Origin: an uncultured Collinsella sp.
GTDB lineage: Bacteria; Actinomycetota; Coriobacteriia; Coriobacteriales; Coriobacteriaceae
Assembly: GCA_900542325.1 (NCBI GenBank)
Contig: UQMY01000006.1
Location: 1-64,000, forward strand
DNA: 64,000 bases
Direction: 5' to 3'
The notes below the pieces were generated by a model. That model was not told the origin of the DNA and did not search any database. It worked only from the letters and a program-made list of their open reading frames with translations. Below are positions 7,502-16,351 of this stretch, in pieces. Position 1 is the first letter of the stretch. Every line of letters starts with the position of its first letter. The position numbers and the translations under genes are program-made.

Positions 7502-8514
7502 TGGCCGACATCCATATCCTTGTTGCCGACGATGCCGCTGGTCAGCGTCTTGACGCCTATCTGGGCGCCAATGACGGCTGCCCTACGCGCTCTGCCTGCG
7601 CACATCTGATTGAGGGTGGGGTCGTAGTGGTCAATGGCGAGACCTGCCTGTCCAAAAAGTACGCCGTGCGAGCCGGTGACCGTATTTCGGTTGATTTGCC
7701 CGAACCGCACGATCCCACCGACGTGATTCCCGAGGCCATCCCGCTCGACATTCGCTATGAGGACGACTACCTCATCGTGCTCTCCAAGCAGCGCGGCCTG
7801 GTGTGCCATCCTGCGCATGGTCATGAGAGCGGTACGCTCGCGAATGCGCTGGTCTATCACTGCGGTATCGACCATCTGGGCACCGTGCAGGGCGAGGACC
7901 GCCCCGGTATCGTACATCGTTTGGATCGCGATACCTCGGGTCTTATGCTTGCGGCAAAGGACGACGATACCCAGCGCGCGCTCCAAAATCTTATCCGTAC
8001 GCGCACGCTCGACCGCCGCTACATTACGCTCGTTCACGGTCATATCGCCATGGATGAGGGCACCATTAACACCGGCATTGCCCGTTCTACACGTGACCGT
8101 GTCAAGATGGCGGTTTCCGATGATCCTTTTGCACGCCAGGCCATCACGACCTTTAAGGTCCTTGAGCGCTTTGATTCCACGCGCTTTGATGACGGCTACA
8201 CACTCGTTGAGTGTCACCTGTTTACCGGTCGCACGCATCAGATTCGCGTGCACATGCGCCATATCAACCACGCCTGCGTGGGCGATCCGCTCTACGGTAA
8301 GTGCGATGCGCGTGCCGATCAGGGTCTGACCAGGCAATTCCTCCATTCCTGGCGCGTGGCGTTCGATCATCCCGTGACGGGAGAGCGCATTGAGTGCCGC
8401 GACGAGCTGCCGTGGGATCTCGCCGCCGTCCTCGACGACTTAGCCCCGCGTTCGCTTGGCCGCACTGCTGCCGGCGACGAAATCGTACCGCAGCTCGGCC
8501 TGCTCGAAGCCTAG
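7501..8514 (+). CDS. rluD: RluA-family pseudouridine synthase (RluD-like)
   Basis: A 337-residue RNA pseudouridine synthase, expected to isomerise uridines in 23S rRNA. Seen: an N-terminal S4-type RNA-binding region (about 1-75, with GQRLDAYLG and the VNGE turn), then the RluA catalytic domain with HRLDRDTSGLML containing the catalytic Asp, and the RTHQIRVH motif. Length and order match RluD/RluC. Target uridines cannot be told from sequence. Start ATG overlaps the lspA stop by one base. Confidence 0.9.
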   Translation: MADIHILVADDAAGQRLDAYLGANDGCPTRSACAHLIEGGVVVVNGETCLSKKYAVRAGDRISVDLPEPHDPTDVIPEAIPLDIRYEDDYLIVLSKQRGLVCHPAHGHESGTLANALVYHCGIDHLGTVQGEDRPGIVHRLDRDTSGLMLAAKDDDTQRALQNLIRTRTLDRRYITLVHGHIAMDEGTINTGIARSTRDRVKMAVSDDPFARQAITTFKVLERFDSTRFDDGYTLVECHLFTGRTHQIRVHMRHINHACVGDPLYGKCDARADQGLTRQFLHSWRVAFDHPVTGERIECRDELPWDLAAVLDDLAPRSLGRTAAGDEIVPQLGLLEA

Positions 8515-8532
8515 CCAGTATTAGGTGGTTTC

Positions 8533-8562
8533 TTGAACTCGGTAAGCCTGCGGTAAGATATA
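8533..8562 (+). promoter_or_regulatory. probable promoter of the glycosyltransferase gene
   Basis: TTGAAC (8533-8538) followed after 18 nt by GATATA (8557-8562; alternative TAAGAT at 8554-8559), ending 35 nt before the ATG at 8597. Confidence 0.5.
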
Positions 8563-8596
8563 CGGTTGTTTACGTAACACGTTCCTGGGAGCCTGC

Positions 8597-9892
8597 ATGC
8601 TCGCCTTTTTACAAACCAACACACCCATCGTGATCTTCAACCAGATTGTCGTCACGCTGCTCACGGTCTGCTTCTTGTACCAGGTGGTCTTCTTTGTCAT
8701 CGGTGCTCTCCGCGGCGAGGTCGCGCCTCCCAAGGCCAAAAAACTCCACCGGTATGCCTTCTTTATTGCAGCACACAACGAGGAGGCCGTTATCGCCAAC
8801 CTCGTTCGCTCCATCAAGGACCAGGATTATCCGTCCGAGCTCATCGAGGTCTTCGTGGTCGCCGATGCCTGCACCGATAACACCGCGCAGCTCGCGCGCG
8901 AGGCGGGCGCTGTCGTGTACGAGCGAAACGACCTGGCCCGTAAAGGCAAGAGCTGGGTCATGGACTTTGGTTTTGACCGCATTCTTAACGAGTATCCCGA
9001 TACCTTTGAGGGCTTCTTTATCTTCGATGCCGACAACGTTATCTCCCGCGATTACGTCTCCAAGATGAATGACGCCTTTGACCAGGGCTTCCATGTGGTC
9101 ACAAGCTACCGCAACTCCAAGAACTTTGGCAGCTCGTGGATCTCGGCTGCCAACGCCACTTGGTACCTGCGCGAGGCGCGTTTCCTTAACAACGCGCGTA
9201 ATATCTGCAAGACGTCCTGCGCCGTATCGGGTTCGGGCTACCTTATCTCGGCTAGCGTTATTGAGGGCATGCACGGCTGGCAGTTCCATACGCTGACCGA
9301 GGATATTCAGTTCACCACGTTCTGCGCTATTCACGGCATTCGTATTGGCTATGCGCCGGCGGAGTTCTTTGACGAGCAGCCTGTGACGTTTAAGGCGTCC
9401 TGGAAGCAGCGTATGCGCTGGACCAAGGGCTTCTACCAGGTGTTCTTTACCTACGGTAAGCATCTGGTCAAGTCGACCTTCCGCTATCATCGTTTTGCCG
9501 CCTACGACATGTTTATGACGATTGCCCCTGGTATGCTGTTATCGCTGATTTCGATGCTCGCCAACGCCACGTTCCTGATCGTCGGTGGTCTTTCGCATGG
9601 CTTTTTGGCTACCGAGGTTGAGATGCAGGCTTGTGCCGCCTCGCTCATTATGACCTTCGCGATGATGTATCAGACCTTCTTTATCCTGGCGCTACTTACG
9701 ACCATCTTCGAGTACAAGCACATTCATTGTGCGCAAAAGTGGCGCCTGGTGACCAACCTGTTTACCTTCCCGATCTTTATGTTCAGCTATATCCCCATCA
9801 CGGTGGCTGCGTTGTTCCTGAAGGTCGACTGGGTCCCGACGCAACACGCTGTCAACGTTACCCTCGACGAGGTCATGCAGGGCGCTAAATAA
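8597..9892 (+). CDS. membrane GT2 family glycosyltransferase
   Basis: A 431-residue processive-type glycosyltransferase of the inner membrane, resembling poly-N-acetylglucosamine or hyaluronan-type synthases. Seen: an N-terminal membrane helix (about 15-40), the GT-A core with AAHNEEAV, ADACTDNT, the DAD metal-binding triad in FIFDADNV, TEDIQF, and the QRMRW acceptor motif, then three or more C-terminal membrane helices. These are the D, DxD, TED and QxxRW signatures of processive GT2 enzymes. The sugar and product (surface polysaccharide or glycolipid) are unknown. Own promoter, and terminator at 9901-9943. Confidence 0.85.
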   Translation: MLAFLQTNTPIVIFNQIVVTLLTVCFLYQVVFFVIGALRGEVAPPKAKKLHRYAFFIAAHNEEAVIANLVRSIKDQDYPSELIEVFVVADACTDNTAQLAREAGAVVYERNDLARKGKSWVMDFGFDRILNEYPDTFEGFFIFDADNVISRDYVSKMNDAFDQGFHVVTSYRNSKNFGSSWISAANATWYLREARFLNNARNICKTSCAVSGSGYLISASVIEGMHGWQFHTLTEDIQFTTFCAIHGIRIGYAPAEFFDEQPVTFKASWKQRMRWTKGFYQVFFTYGKHLVKSTFRYHRFAAYDMFMTIAPGMLLSLISMLANATFLIVGGLSHGFLATEVEMQACAASLIMTFAMMYQTFFILALLTTIFEYKHIHCAQKWRLVTNLFTFPIFMFSYIPITVAALFLKVDWVPTQHAVNVTLDEVMQGAK

Positions 9893-9900
9893 CCACCACC

Positions 9901-9943
9901 AAAACCACCACGAAGGGGACAGGCACCTTTGTGGTGGTTTTTG
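9901..9943 (+). terminator. terminator of the GT2 gene; copy 2 of a dispersed terminator palindrome
   Basis: AAAACCACCACGAAGG (9901-9916) pairs with CCTTTGTGGTGGTTTT (9926-9941), loop GGACAGGCA. It matches the reverse complement of 2262-2302 at 39 of 41 positions; each copy lies just after the stop codon of the gene it would terminate. Confidence 0.85.
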
Positions 9944-9973
9944 CTTTTGAGTGACTGCCACGGGAGGTGTTCA

Positions 9974-10396
9974 ATGGTCTATATTCCCTTTTGGATCTGC
10001 GCCTTTGCCGGTGCGGTGATTGATGTCCGTGAACGGCGGTTTCCCAACGCGCTTGCCGCCGCATGCGCCGTGGCGGCGTTTGCAGGCGTTTGGCTGGACA
10101 GGGGCTTGAACACGGCGCTTGACCACGCCGGTCCTGCCGTTATCGTGTACCTTTCCCTTGTGCTGACCGAGTCGCTTTGGCGGCATTTCCGCCAGGCCCC
10201 CGGCATCGGCATGGGGGATGCCAAGGCGCTTTTCGCGCTTTGCACGCTCGACCCTCTGGGCGGCATCGTGGCATTTGCCGTCGCGCTCCTGGTCCTGGCC
10301 CTCTCCTGCCTCTTTACAAAATCGCGCTCCCTGCCTTTGCTCCCGTTTTTGGTGCCGATATTTGCCATAATCGAGGTCGTGGGCTGGACATTGTAA
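9974..10396 (+). CDS. prepilin peptidase-like A24 family membrane protein
   Basis: A 140-residue, almost entirely hydrophobic protein with about five membrane helices. It keeps both aspartates of the type IV prepilin peptidase (A24) family: the first in IDVRERRFPN and the second in GIGMGDAK. It lacks the N-terminal methylase domain, as do short TadV/FppA-type peptidases of tight-adherence pili. It probably cleaves a prepilin signal peptide at the inner membrane, but no pilin or Tad genes are nearby. ATG at 9974 follows GGGAGGTG. Confidence 0.7.
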   Translation: MVYIPFWICAFAGAVIDVRERRFPNALAAACAVAAFAGVWLDRGLNTALDHAGPAVIVYLSLVLTESLWRHFRQAPGIGMGDAKALFALCTLDPLGGIVAFAVALLVLALSCLFTKSRSLPLLPFLVPIFAIIEVVGWTL

Positions 10397-10427
10397 CCGA
10401 TTGCGCATCCTTTTTAAGGAGCATGCC

Positions 10428-11675
10428 ATGGCAACTAATCAAGAAACGGCCGTCATTAAGGCGCGCATGGACCGCATTCCCGCGGCGTTGTTGCCCGAGC
10501 TGGTCGAGCGTATCGCCGCCGACCGCGCCTCGGGTGTCGTTAATCCTTATCGATGCTGCGACGACCAGGTCATTCGTCGTATAGATCGCGCTGCCGACAA
10601 AGGCACGCTTATGCGTCCGGCGTTTATGCGCGATACCGAAAAGATTCTTCATCTTCCTGCGTACACGCGTTATGCAGGCAAAACGCAGGTCTTTAGCTTT
10701 CGCAGCAACGACGACCTGTCGCGGCGCGGCCTTCATGTGCAGCTCGTCTCGCGCATTGCCCGCGATATCGGCCGTGCCCTGGGCCTCAACTGCGATTTGA
10801 TCGAGGCGATTGGCCTGGGCCACGATTTGGGCCACACGCCCTTTGGCCATGCCGGCGAGCGTTTCCTCAACGATATCTATCACGAGCGTACGGGTCGTTA
10901 TTTTTTCCATAACGTGCAGTCCGTCCGCGTGCTCGACGCGCTGTACGGCCGCAACGTGTCGCTCCAGACGCTCGACGGCGTGCTGTGCCATAACGGCGAG
11001 TACGAGCAGCGTGTCTTTGAACTCTCGGACATGGCGTCGTTTGACCAGTTCGACCGTACCGTCGAGGACTGCATTGCCACGGGCTATGGCGCGATCGAGC
11101 ACCTGCGCCCCATGACCCTCGAGGGCTGTGTGGTGCGTATCTCGGATATCCTCGCCTACGTTGGGCGCGATCGCCAAGACGCCATCGCGGCGGGCCTGTT
11201 GTCACCCGACGCTTTTGACGATGGCCTGGGCGGGGCTTACAACAGCTGGATCCTCACGCACGCTTCTATCGATATCGTTGAGCATAGCTACGGCAAACCG
11301 CGTATCGAGATGAGCGAGGACCTGTTTGAGGAGATCCGCCGGGCGAAGCGCGAGAACTACGAGAAGATCTATAGCAAGGGCGGTATCGAAGGCGATTCTG
11401 AGGCAGAGTTGCGTGAGGCCTTCGAAAAGCTCTACGACCGTTGCCTGCAGGATCTAAATAAAGGCGACGAGTTCTCTTACATCTTTAAGCATCATGTTTC
11501 GCGCATTGAGCAGCAGCTTTCCTACTACGATCGCACGTATGCCTGGCAGGACGACAAGGATCAGGCCGTCGTCGATTACATCGCAAGCATGACGGATGGT
11601 TATTTCTGCGAGCTGACGAGCAAATTGTTCCCAGGTCTAAAGTTTCCGCACCGCACCTATATTAACGAACGGTAG
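10428..11675 (+). CDS. dgt: deoxyguanosinetriphosphate triphosphohydrolase-like HD protein
   Basis: A 415-residue cytoplasmic HD-domain phosphohydrolase of the Dgt family, which hydrolyses dNTPs to deoxynucleoside and tripolyphosphate. Seen: the ligand pattern GLGHDLGHTPFGH (HD pair plus the following His), the preceding RSNDDLSRRGLHV segment carrying the conserved Arg/Asp residues, HNGEYEQ, and a later Asp in RISDILAY. ATG at 10428 follows AAGGAG (10416-10421). The gene precedes rarA, consistent with a role in nucleotide pool or genome maintenance. Nucleotide preference is not predictable from sequence. Confidence 0.85.
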   Translation: MATNQETAVIKARMDRIPAALLPELVERIAADRASGVVNPYRCCDDQVIRRIDRAADKGTLMRPAFMRDTEKILHLPAYTRYAGKTQVFSFRSNDDLSRRGLHVQLVSRIARDIGRALGLNCDLIEAIGLGHDLGHTPFGHAGERFLNDIYHERTGRYFFHNVQSVRVLDALYGRNVSLQTLDGVLCHNGEYEQRVFELSDMASFDQFDRTVEDCIATGYGAIEHLRPMTLEGCVVRISDILAYVGRDRQDAIAAGLLSPDAFDDGLGGAYNSWILTHASIDIVEHSYGKPRIEMSEDLFEEIRRAKRENYEKIYSKGGIEGDSEAELREAFEKLYDRCLQDLNKGDEFSYIFKHHVSRIEQQLSYYDRTYAWQDDKDQAVVDYIASMTDGYFCELTSKLFPGLKFPHRTYINER

Positions 11676-11690
11676 TTCGTATCCTTTCGG

Positions 11691-11696
11691 TATACT
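11691..11696 (+). promoter_or_regulatory. probable -10 element of rarA
   Basis: GGTATACTG contains TATACT at 11691-11696, about 40 nt before the rarA start. No convincing -35 at 16-18 nt. Confidence 0.4.
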
Positions 11697-11735
11697 GTTG
11701 GTCAACAACGATTTTGATTAATGCACGGGATGGCT

Positions 11736-13085
11736 ATGGACGACCTTTTTTCTGCTTCGACGCGCGAGCGCTCCTTTAAAAATGCGCCGCTTGCGGTGCG
11801 TATGCGCCCCAATTCGCTCGACGAGTATGTGGGCCAGCAAAAGGCCGTCGGTAAGGGCTCGTGGCTGCGCGCCGCGATTGAGCATGACGTGCTGTCGAGC
11901 GTGATTCTGTACGGCCCGGCTGGCACGGGCAAGACGACGCTGGCCCACATTATCGCCAACCATACCAAGAGCGAGTTTGTCGAGGTCAGCGCCGTGACGG
12001 GCACTGTGAAGGACCTGCGCCGCGTAATCGATGAGGCTAAGACCCGTCTGAACACCTACGACCGCCGCACCATTCTATTCATCGATGAGATTCACCGCTT
12101 CTCTAAGTCGCAGCAGGATGCCCTGCTGCATGCAGTTGAGAACCGTACCGTCATTATGATTGGCGCTACGACGGAGAACCCGTACTTCGAGGTCAATTCG
12201 GCACTGTTGTCGCGCGGACGCGTGGTGGAGCTTGAACATCTGAAGGATGAGGATATCGCCACGCTTATTGAGCGTGCGCTCGAGGCACCACAGGGCTTGA
12301 ACGGAAAGTTTTCTGCCGATGATGATACGGTCAAGACCATCTGCACGCTGGCCGCGGGTGATGCGCGCTCTGCCCTGACGACGCTCGAGCTGGCGAGCGA
12401 GATTGCCGTCACGCGTCCCGATACCGAAGGGACGCCAGCGCCGGCGGCGGGGGAGCGTTATCCCATCACCGTCGATGACGTGAAGATTGCCAACCCGCGC
12501 CGCGGTTTTTCGTATGACAAAAACGGCGACATGCACTATGACATTATCAGTGCGTTCATCAAGTCCATGCGCGGCAGCGACCCCGATGCCACGATCTATT
12601 GGCTCGCGCGAATGATTGACGCGGGGGAGGATCCTAAGTTTATCGCCCGTCGCATTATGATTCAGGCTTCTGAGGATGTTGGCAATGCCGATCCGCAGGC
12701 ACTTTTGGTGGCACATGCCGCGTTTAAGTCTGCCGAGGTCATTGGCTATCCCGAGTGCCGCATTAACCTGGCTCAGGCTGCACTCTATGTGTGCTTGGCG
12801 CCTAAATCCAACGCGTGCGAGGCTTCGATCGATGCGGCGCTGGCCCATATCCACTCTAGTGGGCTTCGCGAGGTGCCGAGTTATCTACGCGATCGCCATC
12901 GCCCGGGCAGCGATGAATACGGTGTGTATAAGTATCCGCACGATTATCCCGAAGGCTGGGTCGACCAGCGCTATTTGCCCGAAGGCTTAGAACGCGGTGC
13001 ATTTTGGCAGCCTGCCGGCCGCGGTTGGGAAGAATGGCGCGTAGAGCAAAGCGAACGCGACCGCAGCGGGAATGCACCGAAGTAG
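11736..13085 (+). CDS. rarA: replication-associated recombination protein RarA (MgsA) AAA+ ATPase
   Basis: A 449-residue AAA+ ATPase of the clamp-loader/RuvB-like RarA group, acting at stalled replication forks. Seen: an N-terminal segment APLAVRMRPNSLDEYVGQQ typical of the family, Walker A GPAGTGKTT, Walker B region FIDEIHRFSKSQQD, a sensor ATTENP, and the C-terminal tetramerisation/MgsA domain with HRPGSDEYGVYKYP. ATGs at 11721 and 11730 are also in frame; 11736 gives MDDLFS, the usual family start, and has GGGA 6 nt upstream. Monocistronic-looking, with a TATACT box ahead. Confidence 0.93.
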   Translation: MDDLFSASTRERSFKNAPLAVRMRPNSLDEYVGQQKAVGKGSWLRAAIEHDVLSSVILYGPAGTGKTTLAHIIANHTKSEFVEVSAVTGTVKDLRRVIDEAKTRLNTYDRRTILFIDEIHRFSKSQQDALLHAVENRTVIMIGATTENPYFEVNSALLSRGRVVELEHLKDEDIATLIERALEAPQGLNGKFSADDDTVKTICTLAAGDARSALTTLELASEIAVTRPDTEGTPAPAAGERYPITVDDVKIANPRRGFSYDKNGDMHYDIISAFIKSMRGSDPDATIYWLARMIDAGEDPKFIARRIMIQASEDVGNADPQALLVAHAAFKSAEVIGYPECRINLAQAALYVCLAPKSNACEASIDAALAHIHSSGLREVPSYLRDRHRPGSDEYGVYKYPHDYPEGWVDQRYLPEGLERGAFWQPAGRGWEEWRVEQSERDRSGNAPK

Positions 13086-13185
13086 CTGCTGATAATTTTG
13101 TCCCACGTTGCTGCTCTTGGCATGTTCGGTCCCCTTTGGGGTACCATGGAAAGCGTTTGTATTTCGATTCCTTTGGGAGGCTTGT

Positions 13186-13773
13186 ATGAGTCCCATTCAA
13201 ATCGCCTTGCTGCTGCTTGCCGTTGCCGGCGTGTGGGCTATCGTTGAGCTTGCGCTCACCCTGCGCAAAACCCGCACCGTTGTCGACTCGCTCGACAAGA
13301 CGGTAACCGACCTCAACAATACGATTGCCGAGGCGCAGCCCGTGGTGGCAAAGCTTGATGGCGCCGTTGACGAGCTTACGCCGGCACTTGCCCAGATGGA
13401 GCCGCTCCTCAAGTCGAGCAAGACTGCCGTTGATGCTCTGACGTCTAACCTCGTTGAGGTTGAGGCGGTCGTTCGCGACATTTCCGAGGTCACGGGCAGC
13501 GTGGCCGAGGCCAGCAATGCCGTATCGAGCGTGACTGATTCTGCTGCTGGCGCCGTGCAGAAGCTCTTCAATAAGGTGAAGGCTCCTGCAGCCGACGCCG
13601 ATCGCAAGCTCGCCGCTGCCGCTGCCGAGGCCGAGCAGCCCACTGAGCGCGTTCTGATTGGCGACGACGATGCCGCTGCTGACAACGATGATGTTCAGAA
13701 GCCCGCTGCTAAGCCTGCTCAGTATTACACCTATACGCCTGCCGAGACCTCCGAGGAGTCCTGCGATGAGTAA
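13186..13773 (+). CDS. DUF948-like membrane-anchored coiled-coil protein
   Basis: A 195-residue protein with one N-terminal membrane helix (about 4-22) followed by a long heptad-like stretch rich in Val, Leu, Asp and Ala (TVVDSLDKTV ... NLVEVEAVVRDI), then an acidic, Ala/Pro-rich tail. This is the layout of DUF948 (YtxG-like) proteins, which in Bacillus are linked to general stress genes. ATG at 13186 has GGGAGG 5 nt upstream. It overlaps the downstream RsbW-like gene by 8 nt (ATGAGTAA), making it the first gene of a four-gene stress-sigma unit. Molecular function unknown. Confidence 0.7.
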   Translation: MSPIQIALLLLAVAGVWAIVELALTLRKTRTVVDSLDKTVTDLNNTIAEAQPVVAKLDGAVDELTPALAQMEPLLKSSKTAVDALTSNLVEVEAVVRDISEVTGSVAEASNAVSSVTDSAAGAVQKLFNKVKAPAADADRKLAAAAAEAEQPTERVLIGDDDAAADNDDVQKPAAKPAQYYTYTPAETSEESCDE

Positions 13774-14143
13774 CGAAGCAACCTGCCCCATTACGCTGAG
13801 CGTTGCCGGTGATCCGCGTCTCGCGCGCTTGGTGCGCATGACGGCCGCCAACGTCGGCGCCCTGTGCTCTATGTCCGTCGATCGCATCGAGGACATTCGT
13901 ATGGCTGCCGAAGAAGCCTTCATCTTTGGCTGCACGGCTGTTGATTCCGACGATATCTCGATCAAATTCGATGTCGACGAATCGCATGTGGGCATGACCT
14001 TTACCTTTGGCGACCAGGCGACTGTCGATGAGGATGACCAGGCTGCCGTGTATGCCGAGCTCATTTTGGCGAGTGTGTGCGACTCCTACGAAAAGACTGC
14101 AGCGCCCCTAACGCTTTCCCTCGACCTCAAGGCGGATATCTAA
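13766..14143 (+). CDS. RsbW/SpoIIAB-like anti-sigma factor, degenerate ATPase
   Basis: A 125-residue protein of the GHKL serine-kinase anti-sigma type, judged from fold pattern and position directly before a SigB/F-type sigma gene. In RsbW the N box reads E-A-x-x-N; here the aligned segment is EEAFIFGC (49-56), with no Asn for Mg-ATP binding, and no DxGxG box is visible afterwards. It may therefore bind the sigma factor without kinase activity, or be regulated differently. No anti-anti-sigma (RsbV) or phosphatase gene is adjacent. Assignment is by context plus weak similarity. Confidence 0.65.
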   Translation: MSNEATCPITLSVAGDPRLARLVRMTAANVGALCSMSVDRIEDIRMAAEEAFIFGCTAVDSDDISIKFDVDESHVGMTFTFGDQATVDEDDQAAVYAELILASVCDSYEKTAAPLTLSLDLKADI

Positions 14144-14144
14144 T

Positions 14145-14936
14145 ATGACCGAACGCTCCCGGAGCGGCAAGACCGCTTGGGACAAGGAGAAAACCCGCGA
14201 GCTGTTTCGTCGTTATAAGGAGACCGGTGATCCGGATGCTCGCGAGCAGCTCGTCATGTCCCATATGAACCTGGTAAGGTTTCTTGCCAACAAATTCAAG
14301 AACCGCGGCGAGCCGCTCGATGACCTTTTGCAGGTCGGGTACTTGGGCTTGCTCAAGGCAATCGACCGCTTTGATCCCGAGCGCGGACTCGAGTTCACGA
14401 CGTTTGCCACGCCCACCATCTTGGGCGAGATTAAGCGCCACTTCCGCGACAAGGGCTGGAGTGTGCGCGTGCCGCGTCGTCTGCAGGAGCTCTCTGCCAA
14501 GGTTAACCAGGCCACCGACAAGCTCACCAACGAGCTTCAGCGTTCGCCCAAGGTTGAGGAAATCGCCGATTACCTTGGCGTAACCGTCGACGAGGTGCTC
14601 GAAGCCATGGAATCGTCCTCGGCCTACACCTCGGTGCCCATCGAGGCTCCCGGTGCGTCCGATTCCGATGATGCGCCTTCGATTCTCGATCGCTATGCCG
14701 ACGACGACAACGAGCTCGACTTTACCGATGACCGCCTGGTAATCGAGGAAGCTATCCGCGATTTCTCGCCGCGCGAGCGCGAGGTTATCGAGCTGCGCTT
14801 CGTTAAGGGCATGACCCAGATCGAGATTGCCAAGAAGCTTGGCATCTCGCAGGTGCAGGTCTCGCGCCTGCTGCGCCGCACGCTTAAGAAGATTCAAGAT
14901 AAGATTGATCCCGACGGAGTGATGGTTCGTTCATGA
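14145..14936 (+). CDS. SigB/SigF/SigG-family RNA polymerase sigma factor
   Basis: A 263-residue alternative sigma factor. Region 2 is seen at LVRFLANKFKNRG through LLQVGYLGLLKAIDRF, with the -10-recognition segment FATPTILGEIKRHFRD. Region 3 follows (ELSAKVNQATDKLT). Region 4 holds the -35 helix-turn-helix GMTQIEIAKKLGISQVQVSR. Region 2.4 and length place it with stress/sporulation sigma factors of the SigB/SigF type rather than ECF or housekeeping sigma. In a non-spore-former it probably runs a general stress response. It starts one base after the RsbW-like gene stops and overlaps the next gene by 4 nt. Confidence 0.93.
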   Translation: MTERSRSGKTAWDKEKTRELFRRYKETGDPDAREQLVMSHMNLVRFLANKFKNRGEPLDDLLQVGYLGLLKAIDRFDPERGLEFTTFATPTILGEIKRHFRDKGWSVRVPRRLQELSAKVNQATDKLTNELQRSPKVEEIADYLGVTVDEVLEAMESSSAYTSVPIEAPGASDSDDAPSILDRYADDDNELDFTDDRLVIEEAIRDFSPREREVIELRFVKGMTQIEIAKKLGISQVQVSRLLRRTLKKIQDKIDPDGVMVRS

Positions 14937-16345
14937 GTGAGCACCCCCAACAAATCGACCGCACGCTTCGCGATACCCGCATTCTGACGCTGCGCATTTG
15001 GGGCGTCGTCGGCTGCATTGTCATCGCTGCCGTCATCTTTAACCTTATGGGCATCCTGGCACCGGTCATCGAGTTTCTCGCTGTCGGTTCCATCATCGCT
15101 TTTGTGATGTCTCCGATCACCAACTGGCTCGAGCATCACGGTGTCGGACGTGGCCTCGGTTCGCTCATCGCACTCATTGTGGTTGTTGCCGTGCTCGTCG
15201 GCGTCGTCTGCATCCTATCGCCTATTTTGCTCGGTCAAATCATGGAAGTCCTGAGCCGCCTGCCCGAGCAGCTTCGTGTTGCGGGTGGCGATCTCAACGA
15301 GATGCTCTCGCACGCTAAGACGCTCAACAACACGCCGCTCAAGGAGTATCTGGACGACAATCTTTCTTCGTTGGTTACCGTAGCGTCTAAGTACGTCTCG
15401 CAAATCGCTGCTGAGCTCGGCCGCGGTGTGTTTCCGCTCATTACCAACACGGCCTCGCAGCTGTTCGTCATCTTCCTGGGTCTGGTGCTTGCCTACTGGC
15501 TTGCCTGCGATTATCCCCGCATGCACCACGAGGTCTGCACCATCATCGGGCAGGAAAAGGAGACCTCGTACCGCTTTATGGTGGCCATCCTTTCGCGTTC
15601 GGTCGGCGGCTACATGCGTGGCATGGTCATCACATCGATCTGTGGCGGTTTTCTTGCCTTTATTGGTTTTACGATCATCGGCCATCCGTATGCAGCACTC
15701 ATGGCTATCTTTACCGGCATTATGCACCTGGTTCCGGTTGTCGGTCCCTGGGTGAGTGCGGCGATCGCCACGGTGCTCGGCTTTATGTTCAGCCCCATGC
15801 TGGCGTTGTGGACGCTTGTCGTGACCATGGTGGCTCAAAACGTCACCGATAATGTCATTTCGCCTAAGGTCATGCAGAGCTCGGTGCAGGTGCATCCCGT
15901 TATGAGCCTGACGGCTCTCGTTATCGGTTCGGCACTCATGGGTCCCATCGGCATGGTTATCGCCATTCCGCTGTGCGCGGCCCTCAAGGGCATTTTCGTC
16001 TACTACTTTGAGAACGAGACCGGGCGTCAGCTCGTGGCATACGATGGTGCCGTGTTTAAGGGCACTCCGTATCGCGATACCGAGGGTAACCCAGTTGCCG
16101 CCTACGACGCGCTTGGCGACGATACGTTCATCTATGAGTCCGAGCTCATCGGCAACGAGACCGCGCCCGAGGCCCAGGCCATGCCCAAGCCCGAGCTCGA
16201 TAATCCCTGGATTAAGCTCTCAGGCCTGCAGCCCGACGCGACGGGTTTCTTTAAGAACCCCTTTGCCAAGGACGACGACACAAGCTCTGACGACGACACC
16301 AAAACCGGCATCGACGGCTCCATGGACGATTCGGATTCCAAATAG
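14933..16345 (+). CDS. AI-2E family transporter
   Basis: A 470-residue inner-membrane protein of the AI-2E (PerM/YdiK) family. Two N-terminal helices (about 20-75), a third helix (about 80-105), an extracytoplasmic loop, then a cluster of helices between about 170 and 360 with HLVPVVGPWV, NVTDNVISPK and HPVMSLTALV, all typical family signatures. The C-terminal ~110 residues are hydrophilic and Asp-rich (DDTSSDDDTK), presumably cytoplasmic. Family members export autoinducer-2 or act as Na+/H+ antiporters, so the substrate is open. Its start ATG overlaps the sigma factor stop (ATGA), suggesting stress-sigma-linked expression. Confidence 0.85.
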   Translation: MSEHPQQIDRTLRDTRILTLRIWGVVGCIVIAAVIFNLMGILAPVIEFLAVGSIIAFVMSPITNWLEHHGVGRGLGSLIALIVVVAVLVGVVCILSPILLGQIMEVLSRLPEQLRVAGGDLNEMLSHAKTLNNTPLKEYLDDNLSSLVTVASKYVSQIAAELGRGVFPLITNTASQLFVIFLGLVLAYWLACDYPRMHHEVCTIIGQEKETSYRFMVAILSRSVGGYMRGMVITSICGGFLAFIGFTIIGHPYAALMAIFTGIMHLVPVVGPWVSAAIATVLGFMFSPMLALWTLVVTMVAQNVTDNVISPKVMQSSVQVHPVMSLTALVIGSALMGPIGMVIAIPLCAALKGIFVYYFENETGRQLVAYDGAVFKGTPYRDTEGNPVAAYDALGDDTFIYESELIGNETAPEAQAMPKPELDNPWIKLSGLQPDATGFFKNPFAKDDDTSSDDDTKTGIDGSMDDSDSK

Positions 16346-16351
16346 GCCCTG

